DNA of 33,444 bases from Heterotrichella gracilis (GCA_032358255.1 JAULBX010027850.1:1-33444); one strand, 5' to 3'; positions 24,451-33,444 are shown, numbered from the stretch's first letter. Made by a program: numbers and translations. The notes: generated by a model from the sequence alone, not told the origin.

Positions 24451-26226
24451 TTAACAACCGCCTTTTTGCTGTGCCAGCATCAATTCTTTAATATACTTAA
24501 CAGGCGCGCTGCCAAAGCTTAAAAAGGTTTCATGAAATTGTTTGAGATCAAATTTTTTACCTTGTAGTTTTTTCAGATCCTCTCTAAATTCATAAATTTC
24601 TTTGTACCCTGTAAAGTAGGAGCAAAGCTGCACCTGACTCAAGGTCACTCTTCTCCATTTGCCTTCCGCCTCAGCTTGCTGCTGAAAGGCATCTTTGGTT
24701 AAAAGCTCAATGGCTTGTTCCTTGCTCATGTCTTTGGCATGCACACTGTGATCTAAAATGGTATTACAGGTACTTCTTAAATTCCACTTATAATACATCA
24801 ACCACATTTCCGGCTCGGCAGTCGATGATCCATCCGAAGCACCGTAACCATTTTCTAACATCATTTTTTCTGTATACACCGCCCAGCCTTCGATCATGGC
24901 ACCATTGCCCAAAATGGATTTGATGATGCTGGGTGATTGATTGGAATAAACGAGCTGCGCATAATGTCCGGGTATAGCTTCATGAATATTTAAGATCTGA
25001 AGAATGTAATGATTGTATTCTCTCAAATAACTTTCAGATTTTTCTTTGCTCCAGCCATTTAAACTTCCCACATTGTAATACGTGTTTCCGTTTTTGTCGT
25101 ATGGACCCGGAGAAGAGATGGAAGCTCCCGCCAATCCCGCCATGTAAGCCGGTTCTTTTCTCACCACCAGTGGTTTCGACGGGTCAAGATAGATCAGTTG
25201 TTTTTTGTTCACAAAATCTACCAGAGCTGGAATTTGTTTTTCAATGGCTGTTTGAAAGGAATCTGCCGCCACGTGTTTTACCGACAAGACATCGATCATT
25301 TCTTTAATCGCGTCTAATTTTGAATCCGGTATTTTTTTATCCTGTAAATACTTTGGCCATAAGTCTTTGGTGATGGCGTACATCTTTTCATGCAAGTCTT
25401 TTTTATGCTCTAACGCTATCTCATAGATCTGATCGGCGCTATAGCCCGATTGAATATCGTATTCAAATTTTTTGGCGTACAGTTCTTTCCCTAAACGGAA
25501 ACTACGTGGTGTATCATTTTTCAGATCTTTTAACCAAACGACATAATCTGTCACAGCCTTTAAACAGTCTTTAGCGCGGCTTGTAATTTGTATTTTTTCT
25601 TCGGCACTAAGTTTAGATTTTAATAATATGTCAGAGAGATCTTTGTCAAATATGGACGAACCACCAAGATTCTGAGAGATCGCCAGTTCTGTATGTTCTA
25701 GTGTAGGATTAGAAATATTCTTTTTGGCAGCCTCATAGTAGGCGGGTACTAAGGCCATTCTCAAATAAAAATGATGAAGTCTAACATCCAGACTGTCATA
25801 ATTATTATTCAGCATTTCTGAAAAACTACCGCACACATTGTAATTAGAAGGATCCCATTGGTAAGACTTTAGGTCGGTGATGGACCATTGGCTCGATCTA
25901 AAAAAGTCTTCCATCATGTAGAGGTCCGTTTTATTTGTATTGGATAAATTTAAAGGTTGAAACTGTTTGAGAGAATCGAGTTGAGCCGAATAAAAGGCCA
26001 GCTCTTTTGTCCGTTGATTTTCATCGGGAACTGTTAATACACTGTCGTATTTATGATAGCCAATGCTGCTGGCCCAGCCGGGATGTAGTTTCCACAAGGC
26101 TTCTACAAAATTAGTTTTATAGTTTTCAAAATGAGCGTTTGGATTGTTTTCATTGCTTGTTTCTTCTTTATTCGATGAACAAGAAAAAAGAATAAAAAGG
26201 CTGAGAATGGAAAGTAATTTTTTCAT
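24451..26226 (-). CDS. DUF885-family lipoprotein, probable metallopeptidase
   Basis: A 591-residue lipoprotein with lipobox LFSC (Cys16; MKKLLSILSLFILFSCSS). It is the DUF885 family: helical, with HEAIPGH at 415-421 (an HExxxGH zinc-type motif), EGWAVYTEKMM shortly after as the third-ligand helix, AGASISSPGPYDKNG and WLMYYKWNLRS. Members are thought to be exported peptidases, and the motif residues are intact here. A -7 box CAAATGTA (plus-strand reading) lies at 26243-26250. The last 17 codons are duplicated 592 bp downstream, on the far side of a dispersed element. Confidence 0.87.
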   Translation of the reverse strand: MKKLLSILSLFILFSCSSNKEETSNENNPNAHFENYKTNFVEALWKLHPGWASSIGYHKYDSVLTVPDENQRTKELAFYSAQLDSLKQFQPLNLSNTNKTDLYMMEDFFRSSQWSITDLKSYQWDPSNYNVCGSFSEMLNNNYDSLDVRLHHFYLRMALVPAYYEAAKKNISNPTLEHTELAISQNLGGSSIFDKDLSDILLKSKLSAEEKIQITSRAKDCLKAVTDYVVWLKDLKNDTPRSFRLGKELYAKKFEYDIQSGYSADQIYEIALEHKKDLHEKMYAITKDLWPKYLQDKKIPDSKLDAIKEMIDVLSVKHVAADSFQTAIEKQIPALVDFVNKKQLIYLDPSKPLVVRKEPAYMAGLAGASISSPGPYDKNGNTYYNVGSLNGWSKEKSESYLREYNHYILQILNIHEAIPGHYAQLVYSNQSPSIIKSILGNGAMIEGWAVYTEKMMLENGYGASDGSSTAEPEMWLMYYKWNLRSTCNTILDHSVHAKDMSKEQAIELLTKDAFQQQAEAEGKWRRVTLSQVQLCSYFTGYKEIYEFREDLKKLQGKKFDLKQFHETFLSFGSAPVKYIKELMLAQQKGGC

Positions 26227-26242
26227 ATGCTTGGTATATACA

Positions 26243-26250
26243 CAAATGTA
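26243..26250 (-). promoter_or_regulatory. -7 box of the DUF885 gene
   Basis: On the minus strand TACATTTG, exact TAnnTTTG, with the ATG 16 bases downstream. No clear -33 TTG. Confidence 0.45.
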
Positions 26251-26530
26251 ATATTTTTGTTGGATGCTTGGTATAAAACCACTAAGTCCGATAGCTATCG
26301 GACACTGAGATCACTTAGAGGCACTATGTTTTTACGCTAAGGGCTGGGAACGCAAAGTTCTGATAGAACGCAGATGATTAATAGGATGGACGCGGATTTT
26401 TTAAGCGTTAATTATGATATTTGATTTTTCGCAAAGCGAAAAATTCATCCGTGAAATTATTTTTGAAAGTTGAATTTTTGATCTGTGCAATCTGAGTAAT
26501 CTGCGTCAAAAAAAAATCAGAGATTCTCAG
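26251..26530. repeat. Intergenic palindromes and ATCTGCG-type repeat, second copy
   Basis: The palindrome TCCGATAGCTATCGGA (26287-26302) sits inside a degenerate CACTAAG/CTTAG repeat, like the one at 4966-5002. Further on are GAACGCAGAT words and a hairpin ATTTTTCGC-AAA-GCGAAAAAT (26424-26444) that matches 16349-16369 with one compensated base pair, then ATCTGTGCAATCTGAGTAATC. No gene is seen. Confidence 0.65.
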
Positions 26531-27181
26531 TTAAATTTTCTTCAACAAAGAAATCGTCTCCTTCGGATTCTTAGATCCAAACACGGTGTTCCCCGCTACC
26601 AATACATCGGCGCCGCAGGTAAGTAGTTTTTTATAATTAGCCAGATCAACACCACCGTCGATCTCGATCAAGGCTTTTGATTTTTTTTCGGTGATCAATG
26701 TTTTTAGTTGAGTGACTTTATGAAAGGTGTTCTCAATAAATTTTTGTCCGCCAAATCCCGGATTCACACTCATCATACACACCAGGTCAATATCGGCAAT
26801 GATATCTTCCAACAAATGAACAGGAGTATGCGGATTAATAGCCACTCCGGCCTTCATGCCCAAACTTTTTATATTTTGTACACTGCGATGCAAATGGGTG
26901 CAGGCTTCCAAATGAAAGGTCAACACATCAGCTCCTGCATCTTTAAAGGCTTGTGCATAACGGTCAGGATCAACGATCATTAGATGCACATCCAAAGGTT
27001 TTTTGGCGTATTTTTTAATGGCCTTGATCACCGGAAAACCAAAGGAAATATTCGGCACAAATACACCATCCATCACATCCACATGAAACCAATCTGCTTC
27101 GCTGGCATTGATCATTTCAAGATCTGCTTCCAGATTGGCAAAGTTGGCAGATAAAACAGAAGGGGCAACAAGATGTGACAT
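26531..27181 (-). CDS. rpe: Ribulose-phosphate 3-epimerase
   Basis: A 216-residue TIM-barrel enzyme that interconverts D-ribulose 5-phosphate and D-xylulose 5-phosphate in the pentose phosphate pathway. All expected residues are visible: APSVLSANF at 6-14, H33 and D35 in HVDVMDG, H66 in VHLMI, SVNPGFGGQKF at 138-148, and D175 in IEIDGGV. Length is normal and no signal peptide is present, so it is cytosolic. A -7 box CAAAGATA (plus-strand reading) is at 27205-27212. The neighbours have no related function, which is usual for this housekeeping gene in Bacteroidota. Confidence 0.96.
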   Translation of the reverse strand: MSHLVAPSVLSANFANLEADLEMINASEADWFHVDVMDGVFVPNISFGFPVIKAIKKYAKKPLDVHLMIVDPDRYAQAFKDAGADVLTFHLEACTHLHRSVQNIKSLGMKAGVAINPHTPVHLLEDIIADIDLVCMMSVNPGFGGQKFIENTFHKVTQLKTLITEKKSKALIEIDGGVDLANYKKLLTCGADVLVAGNTVFGSKNPKETISLLKKI

Positions 27182-27204
27182 AATAGAAGAGATTTTTCAG
27201 AACC

Positions 27205-27212
27205 CAAAGATA
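27205..27212 (-). promoter_or_regulatory. -7 box of rpe
   Basis: On the minus strand TATCTTTG, exact TAnnTTTG, about 23 bases before the rpe ATG. Confidence 0.45.
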
Positions 27213-27273
27213 AAGATTCAGGCTGATATATTAGATTTTTTTTGAGATCAACTACATCTCCACTAAAATTGGT

Positions 27274-28164
27274 TTAGTGCAAGTAAAACCTTGAAACTAA
27301 AATAACTCCTACCATCTTGTTATATTGTTCTCGTGTATACCGGCACCTCTGGCTGTAATAACTCATGTAATTGTCTTTGGGATGCAAATAATATACACCC
27401 ATTCCGTCAGCAAGTATTAAGTTGGAATTAGGATCGGCTTCCGTATCGCACAAACCATCTCCATGGGTATAACAATTAGAGCCATTGGCGAATTCATGAC
27501 TCACCACTCCAACAGGTGGTCCCGGAACAGCAGGTGGGGTAGGGCTGACTTCATCAAAGGTGTGGAATAATCCAAAATAATGGCCTAGCAAATGCATGAG
27601 CAAGGAGCTGTTTCCTTGAAGTATTTTCCAGTGTTCAAGAACAAGTAGGTCTTTTTTCGGACTCGATAAATTCGCCACGCTTGGATAATAGGTATATCCT
27701 TCTAACTCATTCGGAACCGAAGGATAAACGGTATCCACTAAATAAATATTGATGGTTTGGTCGCTATAGTAAGTGGAAGTGACTGCCTGTTCTGTGGTGT
27801 TTTGTACCCATGATTTACCATAATTAAAATTGGGGATCATCACGGTACTGCAATTGGTGAAACTAACGCAAATTGGACTAAAGGCATTATTGATATTTTG
27901 CATAACGGTAGCCAGGTTAGCCGGAGTGGCAACACCCACACCATAACTACTATCCTGAACCACATAAAACACTATGGTGAACATTTTATTTAAACAATAG
28001 CCGTGCTTTAAGGTGTCGAGTGGAATATTGATGGAGGCACTGTTGTATTTTTTGGAACTTTGTTGTTGGCTATTTATGGCATTATTATTGCTTTTTGTTT
28101 GTTTGTTTTGCGCCAATAAATTAAGACAAAGCAAGAGAGAAATTATGGATAAGAAATGTTTCAC
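27274..28164 (-). CDS. M43 (pappalysin-like) metalloprotease homologue lacking the catalytic Glu
   Basis: A 296-residue exported protein (signal MKHFLSIISLLLCLNLLAQ). The fold of M43 metzincins is recognisable: INIYLVDTV, then HLLGHYFGLFH at 191-201, GDGLCDTEADPN and the Met-turn DNYMSYYSQRCRYTREQ. The canonical motif is HExxHxxGxxH; here all three His ligands (191, 195, 201) are kept but the catalytic Glu at 192 is Leu (codon TTG). It is therefore probably a zinc-binding but inactive relative. There is no type IX sorting tail. It is divergent from the large PKD protein (70-bp gap), and may act on or with it. The frame is intact, so it is not a simple pseudogene. Confidence 0.82.
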   Translation of the reverse strand: MKHFLSIISLLLCLNLLAQNKQTKSNNNAINSQQQSSKKYNSASINIPLDTLKHGYCLNKMFTIVFYVVQDSSYGVGVATPANLATVMQNINNAFSPICVSFTNCSTVMIPNFNYGKSWVQNTTEQAVTSTYYSDQTINIYLVDTVYPSVPNELEGYTYYPSVANLSSPKKDLLVLEHWKILQGNSSLLMHLLGHYFGLFHTFDEVSPTPPAVPGPPVGVVSHEFANGSNCYTHGDGLCDTEADPNSNLILADGMGVYYLHPKDNYMSYYSQRCRYTREQYNKMVGVILVSRFYLH

Positions 28165-28191
28165 AGGTGTAGGTAGAATGGATTTTTTTTT

Positions 28192-28199
28192 TAACTTTG
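28192..28199 (+). promoter_or_regulatory. -7 box of the PKD protein gene
   Basis: TAACTTTG, exact TAnnTTTG, about 34 bases before ATG 28234; no clear -33 TTG. Confidence 0.45.
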
Positions 28200-28233
28200 A
28201 GTTTATTAACCCAAATATATAATTTTTTTTGAA

Positions 28234-31200
28234 ATGTACAAAAGAAAACAGATCCTTCTCATCACTCTTCTGCTATTCTTTGGGCATTTAATTGGATATT
28301 CCCAGATCAATGTGAGTCCTTCCAGTGGCTGTTTACCTGCCGGAGTAACCAATGCCATTTTTACTTATGTAGGAAGTGGCAGTCCTACTAATGTGGTCTG
28401 GAACTTTGGTGATGCTACCCCAACATCTACTTTATTAACCACCCAACACAGTTATCCAAATTTAGGATCCTACACCGTGACTTTTTCTGCGATCATTGCG
28501 GGTTCTCCGGTAACCTATACCTATCTTGTAACAGTTAATCCAATTCCAACCGGAACCTTTGGATCAACCATCCCAAACAATCATTGTACTCCAATGAATG
28601 TTGGTTTTACCGCCAATAGTTCCATGAGCAATGTGGTTTATACCTGGGCCTTTGGTGACCTGAGCGGTGGTTCAGGAGCTGCCACATCGCATATGTATTC
28701 GGCATCAGGTAGTTTTACGCCCATCGTGACAATTCAAAACACACTCACCGGTTGTTTTGTGAACATTGCCGGAGGAGTGATCCATGCCTCTGCACCACCA
28801 AACCTTTCCATTCTGGCTACACCCGGATTTTTTACCTGTGCACCTTCTTTTAATACCTCTTTTAATGTGGGTAATTCTTCTTCCGGTTCACCAATACCCG
28901 GAGGAGGTTTAAGTTACAGTTGGAATTTTGGACCATTCGGAACTTCCACAGCCAGCAATGTGCCAAATGTTGTGTTTACACCGGTTGGCAATTATACCAT
29001 TGTTTTAACCGCCACCGATAATAATAATTGCAGTGCCAGTAAAACAGAAACGGTGAGTTTAAAATCGCCTACTTTATCGGTCACGGTGCCGGCTTCGGTG
29101 TGTATACAAAATCAGATGCCTGCTCCTCCATTTTTATTCCCCATTACCGTGAATTCAAGCGAACCCAGTACCTTTTGGCAAATGGGGGATGGAACTTCCT
29201 TTAATTTTCCCTTTCCGGTTCCACCGCCGGGCACAACACCTACACTAACGCCCAATGTGCCAGTCACTCAAACGCTTTATGCCTATACCACACCAGGTAT
29301 AAAAACAGTTACCATCACCAATACAGTTGGTCAATGTGTCGCCACCGTCACCAAAACCATTTTTGTGGAAGAGATTACACCTTCATTCACCTCAACTCCG
29401 CCAAGTTATACCTGTAGTCCAACCTTCAGCGTTTCTTATATTAATCAGTCAACGGTGAATACCTCAAGTTCCTTAACCTATGTTTGGAAAGTAAATAATT
29501 GGAGCAGTACCGCCAATTATATTTCCACAGCTGTTAATCCAACTTTTTTGGTGAACCAAGGTAGTTTAAATCCTTACATAAATTACGGACACCCTCCTTA
29601 TTATGTCAATGCGCGATTGGAAGTCACCTCTTCGTTAGGTTGTTGGATTTCCATTGTGAATGTGTTTGATACGGTTCAACGACCCACGGCCATTTTTGAG
29701 GTGGACAAAGGAGAAGGCTGTTTTCCCTTAACGGTTACATTTTACGATGAAAGTTCCGTCAATACGATTAGTCCCGGTTTTTCTCCAATTACTTCGTATA
29801 CCTGGAATTTCGGGGCATCCTCTTCTTCTACCTTAGCAGGCACCGGTTCTGTCATCCCACAAGCATCGTTTACGTATTCAACCCCCGGAGTCTATTATCC
29901 TACTTTATCCATTAGCACCGGCACGGCGGGATGCGGCAGCACCTCTTATCCTCACACCATAACGGTTGTGAGCCCACCGGCATTTAATTATACCTTGCCA
30001 CCGAGTCCGGTTTGCGCCGGTCAAACTGTTCAGGTTAAAATGGCTTCAGCACCAGGATATACTATTGACCATTGGCACGTAGCCTCTGATTACAATTATT
30101 ATTCCAACTGTACAAAAGATTCAACACCCGTTTGGCGTTTTATGAATCCGGGTGTGCACGATTATACCTTAACCGCCTATCAAAACGGATGCAGAAAAGA
30201 TACCGCCATTCCTCAGGGAATTACCGTGAAAGGTCCTGTTGGGTCTATGGTCTATGAAACAAATTGTACCGGTAACAGAAAGAGTGTCAAGTTTTTTTAC
30301 ACCTTAAAAGATGCAGCTTCTGCAACAATTGATTTTGGCGATAATACCGCACTACAAACCCTTACTGCTACTCCGAACGCCACTGTCTCAGGCATAATAA
30401 GTCATACCTATGCCGCCTCAGGAGATTATACAGCCACTATTACCGCTTTTAATTCGGCCAATGCCTGTCCGCCGCTAACGTATTTCACGCGCGTCAGTAT
30501 AAGACAGCTGCAAGCGAATTTTGAGTTTCAGGATTCGGTTATTTGTAAAAATGCCTGGCCAACGGTCACTGCATTAAATTCGGTTGATGTATTCGTCTCT
30601 TGTGGTCGGGGTTATTCCTGGTATTTTGATAATTATGCGCCATGGCAATCAAGTACCTATACGCATACTTCTACACAAGATTATACCACAGTTGGATTAC
30701 ATTCTGTCACCTTGGTAGTAAAAGATATTAACGGATGTGTTGAATCCATCACCAAAAATTTCAGAGTGAGTTCGCCGGCTCCGAATTTTACCTTCAATGC
30801 CAACCCAATTTGTTTTTCAAGCATGCCGCTGCAATTAATCAATCTCACACCGCAATCGCCTGAAACAGTCTCAAATTATGTATGGACCATGGGTGACAGT
30901 GCTTTGTATTTTCCACCGGTGCATTCAAGCATTACCGGAACAGTGCCCAATCACTCGCCAACATTTTCTTATCCTACTTTGGGTGGAGCTCAATCTAAAA
31001 GTTTTACCATAACACTCTATGCGACCAATTCACTCGGCTGTTCCAGTTATACAAGAATACCTCTGGTTGTTAACAATCCCCTCATTGATGTGCTAAGTGA
31101 TTACAAAGGTTGTATCCCGGCTCCTAAAACCTTTACCGTTAACGCCTCTAATACACATACGAATTATGCCATCGATTACGGTGACGGTTCTTCAACAAGT

Positions 31201-33003
31201 ATTAATTCCTACACCAACAACGCTACCTATTTTAATTCGCATGTTTACAGCACAGTGGGCACTTTTACACCTCAATTCACGGTGACTGATTTTGGAGGTT
31301 GTACGCGCACGCAAACATTTATGATGATCATTCAATCAGCTCCTGTAGCATCCTATTCCTTTTTTAATGTACTTCGGCCAACCGAAACCGGCACTAACGG
31401 CGGTACTTACGGATTTTGTGCACCTTTTTCTCCTTCGGTCATCAGTTTAACGTCTTCTCAATTTCCTTTAGGATACACCTGGAATTTAGGAATAGGTGGC
31501 CCTTTAACAACACTCGATTCAACTGCATTTACCAACTACCCCGAAGCGCCGGGTAGTTATAACATCAGTTTAAATGTATACACACGTCCTGCATTGTGCG
31601 CATCTTCCCGAAGCACTCAGATAAATGTTTATGCGCCGGTGATCGATTTTAATTTGGATCCCGATCCGTTCAGAACCACCTATTGTTTGGGCGATCCAAT
31701 CACGGTAACGGTTACCACCTACCCGGGAGTTCAATATTATAAATGGGATTTTGGAGATGGGGTGGTCAGTCCTAAAATATATCCCGTGGCCTCCATTCCC
31801 GCTACCTTAAAGGCCACCTATGCTAATGCGTATTTTCCTTCCTTCACCGATGGGGAATTAACCATTGAATTAGTGGGATACGCCGGACAAGAACCTACCA
31901 TTTGTAAAGACGTCAAACGAAAAAAATTAAACATCATTCGGGTACTTCCTGATTTTGCTAGAAACAAAGAATTGAACTTCATCGACTCCGTTCATTGTTT
32001 GAACGTGCCCGATTATTTTAAAAATTTAAGTTCTACCAATGGCACAGGCGCTTTAAACTATACCTGGACCATCAGTAATGGTGCCAGCTCGAATTCAAAA
32101 GATTATCCTTACACCTTTCCACAACCGGGTACCTTTACTGTTAAACTGGATGCGTTTGAATCAGTGAATTTATGTAAGGCTTCTCTTTCTAAAAAGATGA
32201 TCATTCATCCCTTACCAAGTGCAAGTTTTTCTGTCAGTCCCTTTTCTTGTCCGGGTAACACTTTTGTTATCAATGGTAACGGTACACCGGGTGTTTCGGG
32301 AATCCTAACAGGTACTCTGTTTCCTCAAGATCCTTTTACACCGGTGATCTTTGATTCAACTAATACCTTCGCAAACTCGGCTACGGCCTCTGTTTCCACT
32401 ACTTATTCCTTAAAAGTGACAGACAATAATGGTTGTGAGAATACCGCGCCAACAGCCAGTATTTTTATTCAACAACCGGCTCCTCGTATTGATTGGGACA
32501 CCTCTGTGGTAATAGGTCAGATCACACCACTCAATGCTTATGTCGGATCTAATTTTACCTATACCTGGACACCTTTGGTTACGAATTTAAATTGTGATAC
32601 CTGTTTGTTCTATAATCCGATCTCAAACACCACCTTAAACATTACTTACACCGTGCAGATAGAAGACACCTTAAAATGTTCTATCATCAAAAATACCTAT
32701 ACCATAAAAATAATACCAAAGGTTAGTTTGGATGTTCCTACCGCTTTTACTCCCAATGGAGATGGCGTGAACGACTTTATTTTTCCGGATGGCTGGGGTT
32801 TACGAAAATTAATTTATTTCAAAGTGTTTAATCGCTGGGGACAAGTTATTTTTGAAAGCAACGATTTGAATGTTGGTTGGGATGGCAACTTTGAAGGAGT
32901 GCCGCAGAATATGGAAACCTATGTCTATCAAGTCTCAGCGGAAACCTATCTCGATACAGAGCCTGTGTTAACTAAAACTGGCACCTTTAAATTGATTCGA
33001 TAA
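28234..33003 (+). CDS. Large PKD-repeat surface protein with type IX (type B) sorting domain
   Basis: A 1589-residue exported protein. After a signal peptide (MYKRKQILLITLLLFFGHLI, cleaved near YSQ) it is a chain of roughly a dozen Ig-like PKD or PKD-like modules, seen as repeats of (Y/V)xWxFG(D) followed by a (Y/F)xxxGxYxVxL strand: WNFGDATPTS, YTWAFGDLSGG, YSWNFGPFG, YTWNFGASSS, IDFGDNTAL, IDYGDGSS, YKWDFGDGVV, YTWTISNGAS. Cysteines are frequent, often NGC or GC near module ends. Residues 1500-1589 form the gliding-motility-associated C-terminal domain (VPTAFTPNGDGVNDFIF, then KVFNRWGQVIFES), which directs type IX secretion (type B signal). It is probably a cell-surface adhesin or matrix protein. 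Confidence 0.92.
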   Translation: MYKRKQILLITLLLFFGHLIGYSQINVSPSSGCLPAGVTNAIFTYVGSGSPTNVVWNFGDATPTSTLLTTQHSYPNLGSYTVTFSAIIAGSPVTYTYLVTVNPIPTGTFGSTIPNNHCTPMNVGFTANSSMSNVVYTWAFGDLSGGSGAATSHMYSASGSFTPIVTIQNTLTGCFVNIAGGVIHASAPPNLSILATPGFFTCAPSFNTSFNVGNSSSGSPIPGGGLSYSWNFGPFGTSTASNVPNVVFTPVGNYTIVLTATDNNNCSASKTETVSLKSPTLSVTVPASVCIQNQMPAPPFLFPITVNSSEPSTFWQMGDGTSFNFPFPVPPPGTTPTLTPNVPVTQTLYAYTTPGIKTVTITNTVGQCVATVTKTIFVEEITPSFTSTPPSYTCSPTFSVSYINQSTVNTSSSLTYVWKVNNWSSTANYISTAVNPTFLVNQGSLNPYINYGHPPYYVNARLEVTSSLGCWISIVNVFDTVQRPTAIFEVDKGEGCFPLTVTFYDESSVNTISPGFSPITSYTWNFGASSSSTLAGTGSVIPQASFTYSTPGVYYPTLSISTGTAGCGSTSYPHTITVVSPPAFNYTLPPSPVCAGQTVQVKMASAPGYTIDHWHVASDYNYYSNCTKDSTPVWRFMNPGVHDYTLTAYQNGCRKDTAIPQGITVKGPVGSMVYETNCTGNRKSVKFFYTLKDAASATIDFGDNTALQTLTATPNATVSGIISHTYAASGDYTATITAFNSANACPPLTYFTRVSIRQLQANFEFQDSVICKNAWPTVTALNSVDVFVSCGRGYSWYFDNYAPWQSSTYTHTSTQDYTTVGLHSVTLVVKDINGCVESITKNFRVSSPAPNFTFNANPICFSSMPLQLINLTPQSPETVSNYVWTMGDSALYFPPVHSSITGTVPNHSPTFSYPTLGGAQSKSFTITLYATNSLGCSSYTRIPLVVNNPLIDVLSDYKGCIPAPKTFTVNASNTHTNYAIDYGDGSSTSINSYTNNATYFNSHVYSTVGTFTPQFTVTDFGGCTRTQTFMMIIQSAPVASYSFFNVLRPTETGTNGGTYGFCAPFSPSVISLTSSQFPLGYTWNLGIGGPLTTLDSTAFTNYPEAPGSYNISLNVYTRPALCASSRSTQINVYAPVIDFNLDPDPFRTTYCLGDPITVTVTTYPGVQYYKWDFGDGVVSPKIYPVASIPATLKATYANAYFPSFTDGELTIELVGYAGQEPTICKDVKRKKLNIIRVLPDFARNKELNFIDSVHCLNVPDYFKNLSSTNGTGALNYTWTISNGASSNSKDYPYTFPQPGTFTVKLDAFESVNLCKASLSKKMIIHPLPSASFSVSPFSCPGNTFVINGNGTPGVSGILTGTLFPQDPFTPVIFDSTNTFANSATASVSTTYSLKVTDNNGCENTAPTASIFIQQPAPRIDWDTSVVIGQITPLNAYVGSNFTYTWTPLVTNLNCDTCLFYNPISNTTLNITYTVQIEDTLKCSIIKNTYTIKIIPKVSLDVPTAFTPNGDGVNDFIFPDGWGLRKLIYFKVFNRWGQVIFESNDLNVGWDGNFEGVPQNMETYVYQVSAETYLDTEPVLTKTGTFKLIR

Positions 33004-33220
33004 CTATCTGGATTTCTCAACACACAACCTGGCTCAAATAGGCACTAAATTTTGCTCTGGCCAAACGTAATAAAAGAAAAATTGAGATATGGTGAAGTAT
33101 CGTGTATTTCTAATAGTTTAAAATCCTCACAAAATCTAATCCAGTATGTTTCGAATAGGTGTCAAGCTAAAATTATCAAAAAAACGCTGCTAGCCCATCT
33201 GGTGAGCGGGTACTGGGGGT
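33004..33220. other. Intergenic sequence after the PKD gene
   Basis: No ORF, terminator or repeat that I can support in this 217-bp stretch; it leads into a copy of the dispersed element. Confidence 0.45.
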
Positions 33221-33444
33221 CGGCCTCATAAAATTTTGCGAGATAAATCAAGGCAATTCAAAAGGATCCCGATAGCTATCGGGACGAGAAAAGTTTGAAG
33301 GAACATAACACCTATTGGTGATTGACGACTTTTCGAGAAAGGTTACGGCATTTGCGAGAAGAGCGTAGGCACTTTGCTGGCTCGGCTAAACGAGATATTT
33401 AACGAGCCGAGCCATGATCAAAGGGCCAGCTTGAATTGACGCAG
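33221..33444. repeat. Dispersed structured element, copy B (cut by window edge)
   Basis: Second copy of the element at 23937, same orientation. It has the perfect palindrome TCCCGATAGCTATCGGGA (33267-33284) and a perfect 10-bp stem TGGCTCGGCT (33378-33387) against AGCCGAGCCA (33405-33414) enclosing a 17-nt loop nearly identical to that of copy A. It ends at the window edge within TTGACGCAG, which in copy A is followed by about 60 bp more ending in another hairpin. Confidence 0.85.

Noticed and set aside
24272..24454. 60-codon plus-strand ORF between element A and the DUF885 gene
   Set aside because: Its 3' part is antisense to the duplicated flank, and it has no signal, domain or promoter.
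27274..28164. Calling the M43-like gene a pseudogene
   Set aside because: The frame, signal peptide, His ligands and C-terminal motifs are intact; only the catalytic Glu is lost, so an inactive but expressed protein is more likely.

Overview
The window is low-GC DNA from a member of the Bacteroidota, probably a free-living Flavobacteriia/Sphingobacteriia/Chitinophagia-type organism. The basis is TonB-dependent receptors with carboxypeptidase-regulatory-like N-termini, lipoproteins, PKD proteins with a gliding-motility-associated (type IX secretion) C-terminal domain, DUF4856/imelysin/HTTM genes, and promoters matching the Bacteroidota -7 box TAnnTTTG rather than a sigma70 box. I cannot name the genus. 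No rRNA, tRNA, CRISPR array, transposase or phage gene was seen.

Layout. 1-713 (-) is the 5' part of a secreted beta-sandwich protein that runs off the left edge. 964-2130 (-) holds two envelope redox genes, an exported FrnE/DsbA-like lipoprotein and a small cytochrome c lipoprotein. 2223-4721 (+) is a DNA alkylation-repair group: an AlkC-type glycosylase, two small genes (one DUF4287) and an AlkB-type dioxygenase. After a two-unit hairpin repeat comes a large outer-membrane beta-barrel protein (5015-7882, -), divergent from an M1 metallopeptidase (8022-9662, +). An array of nine palindromes fills 9668-10111. 10211-16276 (+) is an iron-type operon: DUF4856 lipoprotein, imelysin, HTTM membrane protein and FecA-like TonB receptor. 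A DtxR-family repressor (16549-17235, -) is divergent from a second TonB receptor (17300-19324, +), with a perfect TTAGGTATACCTAA palindrome between them. Then follow a Tyr/Gly-rich exported protein, an M48 peptidase and a DUF4136 lipoprotein. On the minus strand are a DUF885 peptidase-like lipoprotein, ribulose-phosphate 3-epimerase and an M43-like protein that has lost its catalytic glutamate. A 1589-residue PKD protein with a type IX sorting domain closes the window.

How they fit together. The two metal loci (10.1-16.3 kb and 16.5-19.3 kb) are adjacent and share the 8-mer TTAGGTAT in their control regions, which suggests one metal-responsive regulator for both; this is inference. Many of the remaining genes act in the envelope or outside the cell.

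The most unusual content lies between genes. There are four families of dispersed or tandem palindromic repeats. Two of them show compensatory base changes between copies: the 223-bp element at 23937 and 33221, and the ATTTTTC(A/G)C hairpin at 16349 and 26424. That points to selection for a folded DNA or RNA. The 3' end of the DUF885 gene is also duplicated on the far side of one copy of the 223-bp element.
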